This document shows positions 59,419 through 64,000 of a stretch of DNA of 64,000 nucleotides, piece after piece; the stretch's first letter is position 1; each line of letters begins with the position of its first letter. A model generated the notes under the pieces. That model made no database searches, was not told where the DNA came from, and was given only the letters and a program-made list of their open reading frames with translations. The stretch is from positions 49,353-113,352 of the forward strand of contig NZ_BDBY01000096.1 of assembly GCF_001613225.1 (NCBI RefSeq). Direction: 5' to 3'. The translations under genes were made by a program, and so were the position numbers. Source of the stretch: Nocardia pseudovaccinii NBRC 100343. Lineage in GTDB: Bacteria > Actinomycetota > Actinomycetes > Mycobacteriales > Mycobacteriaceae.

Positions 59419-60717
59419 TTGCGGTCACCTGCGTCCGGGACGCACCCAGCCCGACCGGCCACCACCCGGTCCGCACCGCGGATTCCGGTGCCGCCGCCCC
59501 TCGCGACCGTGCGCGAACTCTTTCCGGCGCTGGCCGAATCCACGGAGATCTATCTCGACAGCGCGGCCACCACGCAGAAGCCGCTGCCGGTCATCGAGAC
59601 CATCCACCGCTATCACACCTCGCGTACCGCCAACGCCGGTCGCGGAACCTATCCGTGGGCCACCGATCTCACCACGCGCCTGGCCCGGGTCCGGGATCGC
59701 ATGGCGACCTTCATCGGCGCCGAATCGCCCGCGGAGGTGGTCTTCACCGGCGGCGCGACCGCGGCGCTCAATGCCGTCGCATTGTCCTGGGGGCTGGCCG
59801 AACTCGATGACGGTGACGAAATCCTCTACAACCCAAGCGATCACGCCTCGAATGTGCATCCGTGGCACCATCTGCGCCAAGTGCTCGCGCGCTTCGGGCG
59901 GCGCATCGAACTGGTTCCCTACCGCGTGACCGAACTCGGCGAAGCCGATACCACCGACATCTTGGACAAGGTCGGGCCGCGCACCCGGCTGATCACCACC
60001 AGCCATCTGCACCACGTCTTCGGCGGACTCACCACGCTCGAGGAGTTGCGCGGCAAACTCGATCCCCGGATTCTGCTGTGCTTCGACTGCAGTCAGAGCG
60101 GTGGGCACATGCCGCTGGACGTGACCGAACTCGGCGCCGACTTCGCGATCTTCGCCGCGCACAAGATGTTCGGCGCACCTGGCACCGGAATCCTCTACTG
60201 CCACCGCAGAGTTCACGATCAGCTGCTGCCGTTCCTGCCTGGTGGCAATACCGGTGTCGACCTCACCGACGCCGGATTGACCTCGACCGGCATGCCGGAA
60301 CTACTCGAGGGCGGCACCCAGAACATTCCGGGCATCCTGGCTCTCGGCAGCGCACTCGAGGTGCTGGAATCGCTGGATCCCGGTGTGATCGCCGCGCACA
60401 ATCGCGAATTGACGCTGCGGCTCATCGACAATCTGCGGCCGGTACCCGGGCTGGAATTCCTGCCCGGTCCGGCGCACGCACCGTGCGCGATCGGCTACGG
60501 CATCGTGTCCTTCACGCTCGCGGGCATTTCCGCGACCGATCTCGGATTCGTATTGAGCGAGTTGGGTTTTCTGGTCCGCACCGGCTTACACTGCTCACCC
60601 CGGGCTGGCGACGACGCCACGGACTCGGTACGGGTCAGCACGCATATCTACAACACCGTCGAGGAGATCGACCGGTTCGCGACCTGCGTCAAGACGATTG
60701 CCGAGGAGGTCACATGA
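59419..60717 (+). CDS. class V aminotransferase, cysteine-desulfurase-like
   Basis: 432 residues from a TTG at 59419 backed by GGAGGGAG; the frame is open further upstream. Motifs: IYLDSAATTQKPLPVIE, SHLHHVFGG, DCSQSGGHM, PLP Lys249 in AAHKMFGAPGTG, and Cys392 in RTGLHCSPR, the position of the persulfide Cys in SufS-type enzymes. It could mobilise sulfur from cysteine or act on a related amino acid. Its stop overlaps the next start as ATGA, so it heads a coupled cluster. Confidence 0.87.
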   Translation: MRSPASGTHPARPATTRSAPRIPVPPPLATVRELFPALAESTEIYLDSAATTQKPLPVIETIHRYHTSRTANAGRGTYPWATDLTTRLARVRDRMATFIGAESPAEVVFTGGATAALNAVALSWGLAELDDGDEILYNPSDHASNVHPWHHLRQVLARFGRRIELVPYRVTELGEADTTDILDKVGPRTRLITTSHLHHVFGGLTTLEELRGKLDPRILLCFDCSQSGGHMPLDVTELGADFAIFAAHKMFGAPGTGILYCHRRVHDQLLPFLPGGNTGVDLTDAGLTSTGMPELLEGGTQNIPGILALGSALEVLESLDPGVIAAHNRELTLRLIDNLRPVPGLEFLPGPAHAPCAIGYGIVSFTLAGISATDLGFVLSELGFLVRTGLHCSPRAGDDATDSVRVSTHIYNTVEEIDRFATCVKTIAEEVT

Positions 60718-62006
60718 GAATGGACGACACCCCGCGCTATGACCGGCGGGCGGCGTCCCGGGTGCTGGCGGGCCTGGCCCAACCCGGATTGTTCGCCACT
60801 GCGATCGCGATCCCGCCGAGTCGACATATCGAATACACCTGCGCCGCACTGCGTCCCGAGCCCGACAGTCACCTCACCTATTCGCAGCGGCTGTACCTGC
60901 AGCAGTTCATGCGGCCGTGCCAGCCCGCCCAGGTCACCAGCGCGACGCACCGCATCGCCTGGACCGATAGCGACGGCGTCCCCAATACCGGGCACTTCCG
61001 CGCCGACGGCCTCGGCCCGCTGGTGCCCATCGCCATGCGCGAAACCGTGCTGGTACTGTGGAGCGCCCTGGCCGCGAATTCCGCACTGACACAACGGGTC
61101 GACGACCTCGGCCCGCGCGAACACGCAGTGCTCGACGGGACCACCACCGATCACGATCCGATCGAAATCTTCCGCGTCGGCATCGAGGCCACCGGACGCG
61201 CACTGGCCCAGCACGCACTGCTGGCGCGTCAGACGCAATATCGCAGTGCGGCCGAATTCGCCAGGGGCATACACGATTCCGGCATCTTCTCAGCAGTCGC
61301 CACCCGCTGGTTCTGGGAACTGCAGGCCTCCACCTACCGGCGCGGCATGATCCCGGTGACGCTCGCCGCCCAACCGGATGGCACGGTGCGCTACACCGCC
61401 GACACGGTGGCGACATTGCGCGCGATGAAGGACGCCACCATCGGTGACGCGCACACCGTGATGCGGCGAGCGACCCGGGTCGAGGGACTGAGCGTCGAGG
61501 CGGCCATCGCGAAATATCATGACGATCTCGATCTCATCTCCCGCCAGTACGCGCTGCTGCCCGCTAATACCCGTCCCTCTTGCCTGGCCGCCATGCCCCA
61601 TCACCTCGGCGGCGGGCACTACAACCTGTTGCCGCTGGTGGTGGACAAATTCGTCGAGATCTTCGAACAGCTCGCCGAGTGGATCCGGATCACCGAGGTC
61701 GGTGCGGAGCCGGACGAACTGACCGCCGACGCGCCTGCCAGCGCCGAGGATCGGATCTTCTATGTGCCGGATATGAGCTGTCAGCACTGTGTCCGCACGA
61801 TCACCGGGGTGCTGGAGACGATGGGCATCAAGGTGATCGAGATCGATCTGCCCAGTAAACGGGTGGTCGCCGAATTCCGCAGTCCGCGCAATCGGGCCCG
61901 CGCCTTCGAGTCGATCCGCGACGGCGGCTACAACCCGGTGGCCGAGAAACCGGCGCGCACCGCACTGGCGTCCCCGCGGTCCCAGCCCACGGAAACCGCC
62001 GTATGA
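60714..62006 (+). CDS. unknown protein with C-terminal heavy-metal-associated domain
   Basis: 430 residues from the ATG at 60714 (ATGA overlap). The first 340 residues belong to no family I recognise; they are rich in conserved-looking His and Arg (HHLGGGHYNLLPLVVDKFVEIFEQL) and show no membrane span. The last part (about 348-410) is an HMA fold: VPDMSCQHCVRTITGVLE with the metal-binding pair Cys356-x-x-Cys359. A soluble, copper-chaperone-like domain fused to an unknown enzyme domain within a PLP-enzyme cluster is unusual. Confidence 0.7.
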   Translation: MRMDDTPRYDRRAASRVLAGLAQPGLFATAIAIPPSRHIEYTCAALRPEPDSHLTYSQRLYLQQFMRPCQPAQVTSATHRIAWTDSDGVPNTGHFRADGLGPLVPIAMRETVLVLWSALAANSALTQRVDDLGPREHAVLDGTTTDHDPIEIFRVGIEATGRALAQHALLARQTQYRSAAEFARGIHDSGIFSAVATRWFWELQASTYRRGMIPVTLAAQPDGTVRYTADTVATLRAMKDATIGDAHTVMRRATRVEGLSVEAAIAKYHDDLDLISRQYALLPANTRPSCLAAMPHHLGGGHYNLLPLVVDKFVEIFEQLAEWIRITEVGAEPDELTADAPASAEDRIFYVPDMSCQHCVRTITGVLETMGIKVIEIDLPSKRVVAEFRSPRNRARAFESIRDGGYNPVAEKPARTALASPRSQPTETAV

Positions 62007-63598
62007 CGGCACCGCTACCGGCGCTACCCGCGAAGATCCATCCGCTGGTGCGCGCCTATCTCGATACCCGCGATGCCGTCGAGGAGACGCTGATTCGCTT
62101 CGGATCCCCGACCCACCTGGTGTTCCCGCAGGTCTACGCGGAGAACCTGAAACGGTTGCGCGCCGTGCTCGACAGCAGGGGCGCACGCTACCGAATCTGC
62201 TACGCGCACAAGGTGAATCAATCCCGCGCTTTGGTGCGGACCGCCGAACATGCCGGTATCGCCATCGATGTCGCTTCTGCGCAGGAGTTGGCCAGTGCCA
62301 TCGGGGCCGGATTCGGCCCGATGCGGATCGAGGTGACCGGGCCGAAAGGTGAAGCGTTCCTGCGTGATCTGATCGACTGCGGCGTCACCATCAATGTCGA
62401 CAATTTGTGGGAGCTGCGGCGGATCACCGAATTGGCCGGTGACCGCGCGCGAGTTCCGGTCCTGCTGCGGGTTTCCGGTTTCGACGAGACGGCGGTGAGC
62501 CGGTTCGGTGTGCCGCTGGCCCATGTGGACCAAGCCCTGGATCTACTGTCGGCCAATCGTCGGCGAATCGCGTTCCTCGGCTTCGCCTTTCATATCGACT
62601 CCGGTGACGCCGCGGAACGCATCCGGGCCATCGACGCTTGCCTCGAGCTGGTCGAGCGCGCCTACGACCGCGGACTCGGCCCATCGGTGCTGAATATCGG
62701 CGGCGGCTTCCGACAGGTGTTCACCGCCGACGCGGACCGCTTCGACGGGTATGTGCGGGCGCTGCGCGAATCGCTGCTCGGTCGTGGCGAATCGATGAGC
62801 TGGTCGAACAATACGTTCGGCTATCACGTGGATGACGGTGCGGTGCACGGGATTCCGGTCTTCCACAAGTACGCGAACACGGTGCCCGCGACGGCGATGT
62901 TGAATGATCTGCTCGGCGCGCCGCTGGAGCGGCACGGTGGCCGCACCGTGGCCCAGGTGGCCGGGGACAATATGCTCGATATTTGGTTGGAGCCGGGTAA
63001 GGCTCTGGTCGATCATGCGGGGGTGACAGTGTCACGGGTGGAGTTCGTCAAGGAACTCGCAGATGGCACGGTGCTGGTGAATCTGGATCTGAGCCGGGAT
63101 CAGGTGACCCCAGCGGATCAGGAGGTCATGGTCGATCCGGTGATCCTGCCGAGTATCGCGCATATGCCGAGCAGCGCTCCTGTCCGCAACACCATCCCTG
63201 GCGATGGCGTGACGCCGCTGCGCAGCGCCGCCGACACCATGCCGACCTTGCGTCCGGTGGTCGAATCCGGGCCGGTCGGTGTGTATTTCGCCGGACGCCT
63301 GTGCCTGGAGCGCGACCTGATCACCAATCACAAGGTGTGGCTGCCCGAGTGCCCACGTCAGGGCGATCTGGTGGTGTTCCCGAATACCGGCGCCTATCAC
63401 ATGGACCTGTCCGCGGCCTCGGCGTCGATGCACGCACTGCCAGCGAAGCTCGCTGTCGTGCATCGCGCGGGCAGTTTTCAGGTCTATCGCGATACCGATT
63501 ACGAACCGCTCATACCCGTCGGTCTGCCACCACCGCGCCGCACTCCCCCGCGCAGCCCGCGTCGTCCGCTGCCGCGCCGACCCTCCGGAGCGCCGTAA
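62003..63598 (+). CDS. Y4yA family PLP-dependent decarboxylase-like protein
   Basis: 531 residues of the fold III PLP family (diaminopimelate/ornithine decarboxylase type), closest to the Y4yA group. Lys70 in YAHKVNQSRAL binds PLP. GFAFHIDSGD, LNIGGGF and the C-terminal PNTGAYHMDLS region complete the active site. The tail (about 510-531) is Pro/Arg-rich. Start overlaps the preceding stop as ATGA; stop overlaps the next ATG as TAATG. The substrate is probably an amino acid or amino-acid conjugate made by the cluster. Confidence 0.85.
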   Translation: MTAPLPALPAKIHPLVRAYLDTRDAVEETLIRFGSPTHLVFPQVYAENLKRLRAVLDSRGARYRICYAHKVNQSRALVRTAEHAGIAIDVASAQELASAIGAGFGPMRIEVTGPKGEAFLRDLIDCGVTINVDNLWELRRITELAGDRARVPVLLRVSGFDETAVSRFGVPLAHVDQALDLLSANRRRIAFLGFAFHIDSGDAAERIRAIDACLELVERAYDRGLGPSVLNIGGGFRQVFTADADRFDGYVRALRESLLGRGESMSWSNNTFGYHVDDGAVHGIPVFHKYANTVPATAMLNDLLGAPLERHGGRTVAQVAGDNMLDIWLEPGKALVDHAGVTVSRVEFVKELADGTVLVNLDLSRDQVTPADQEVMVDPVILPSIAHMPSSAPVRNTIPGDGVTPLRSAADTMPTLRPVVESGPVGVYFAGRLCLERDLITNHKVWLPECPRQGDLVVFPNTGAYHMDLSAASASMHALPAKLAVVHRAGSFQVYRDTDYEPLIPVGLPPPRRTPPRSPRRPLPRRPSGAP

Positions 63599-64000
63599 TG
63601 CGCTACGACCACATCACCGAGCTGATCGGCAATACGCCACTGCTGCGGCTGGATCCGGCCGTACACGGCCTGGCCAATGTCGAGCTGTACGCGAAACTGG
63701 AGTCGCACAATCCCTTCGGCTCGGTCAAGGACCGGGTGGCCTGGGGCATGATCCGCGACGATCTCGACGAGATCCGCGCGAGCGGGCAGACACTCATCGA
63801 GGCATCGAGCGGCAATACCGCCAAGGCGCTGCGCATTATCGGCGCGATACACGGCGTCGGCCTGCGCGCGGTGACCAATCGGATCAAGGTCGCAGAGGTG
63901 CGAGAGCTGCTGCAACTGTTCGGCACCGAGATCGTGGAGTTGCCCGGGCTGTCCGAATGTCCGGATCCGACCACACCGAACGATGTGTATTCGGTGATCG
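63598..64000 (+). CDS. cysteine-synthase-like PLP enzyme (3' end outside window)
   Basis: The 134 visible residues show the fold II beta-replacement family: ITELIGNTPLLRL, PLP Lys44 in NPFGSVKDRVA, and phosphate/substrate loop EASSGNTAKAL (EPTSGNTG in ordinary cysteine synthase). The altered loop suggests a side reaction such as those of SbnA-type enzymes, which build diaminopropionate precursors from O-phosphoserine. Coupled to the Y4yA-type gene by TAATG. The frame is open to the window edge. Confidence 0.85.
   Translation, partial: MRYDHITELIGNTPLLRLDPAVHGLANVELYAKLESHNPFGSVKDRVAWGMIRDDLDEIRASGQTLIEASSGNTAKALRIIGAIHGVGLRAVTNRIKVAEVRELLQLFGTEIVELPGLSECPDPTTPNDVYSVI

Overview
The window is high-GC actinobacterial DNA, most likely from a mycolic-acid-producing member of the Mycobacteriales; Nocardia is the best guess. 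The grounds are two fused HadA/HadB-type dehydratases, an AccD4-like acyl-CoA carboxylase beta subunit, a DesA-type acyl-ACP desaturase, antigen-85-like secreted esterases, several secretory lipases, an Rv1733c-like membrane protein, a Cfp30B-like double-VOC protein, and repeated XRE-DUF5753 / DUF397 / PF04672-methyltransferase loci. No rRNA, tRNA, CRISPR array or insertion sequence was recognised.

Region 1 (1-18.9 kb, all minus strand) is one long, tightly coupled biosynthetic operon that starts near 18.8 kb and leaves the window at base 1. In transcription order it encodes an ACP; a 2022-residue fusion (class III aminotransferase, acyl-ACP reductase, PEP-synthase-like condensing module, thymidylate-kinase-like domain); a second stand-alone kinase of that type; a second ACP; a fatty acyl-AMP ligase; a P450; a 907-residue PEP-synthase-like protein; an alpha-oxoamine synthase; a nucleotidyltransferase-like protein; a HAD phosphatase; a diacylglycerol/sphingosine-type lipid kinase; an SDR; and the start of an FkbH-like HAD protein. 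The logic resembles the fatty-amine branch of tambjamine and prodiginine biosynthesis (acyl-ACP to aldehyde to amine, then PigC/TamQ-type condensation). Bipyrrole genes are absent, and sphingolipid-like genes (oxoamine synthase, ketoreductase, lipid kinase) are present. This is the best candidate for an undescribed system. The product is unknown.

Region 2 (19-41 kb) is lipid and envelope metabolism with regulators. It holds a PucR-type regulator; an antigen-85-like esterase; a five-gene operon (VOC protein, carboxylesterase, three membrane proteins) divergent from a frameshifted tandem Lrp/AsnC regulator; a double-VOC protein; a secreted lipase; a YdcF protein; a HadA/HadB-like protein that lacks the catalytic His; a luciferase-like monooxygenase; a membrane-anchored GH65 protein with a discoidin-like tail; a lipoprotein; a second esterase with a desaturase; a PucR paralogue without its DNA-binding end; and AccD4-like carboxyltransferase.

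Region 3 (41-57 kb) mixes TetR regulators, two XRE-DUF5753 regulators with methyltransferase and DUF397 partners, an intact HadA/HadB protein, two secretory lipases, small lipoproteins, an aldolase/sugar-kinase pair, and three small orphan genes. The three small genes share an almost superimposable 45-bp promoter block. Its core recurs at the XRE and DUF397 genes and once upstream of the region 1 operon.

Region 4 (57-64 kb) has a lipase gene fragment, a third PucR protein, a CBS-domain protein, and the start of a coupled amino-acid/sulfur-type cluster: a cysteine-desulfurase-like enzyme, a novel protein with a C-terminal heavy-metal-associated domain, a Y4yA-family PLP decarboxylase and a cysteine-synthase-like enzyme cut by the window edge.
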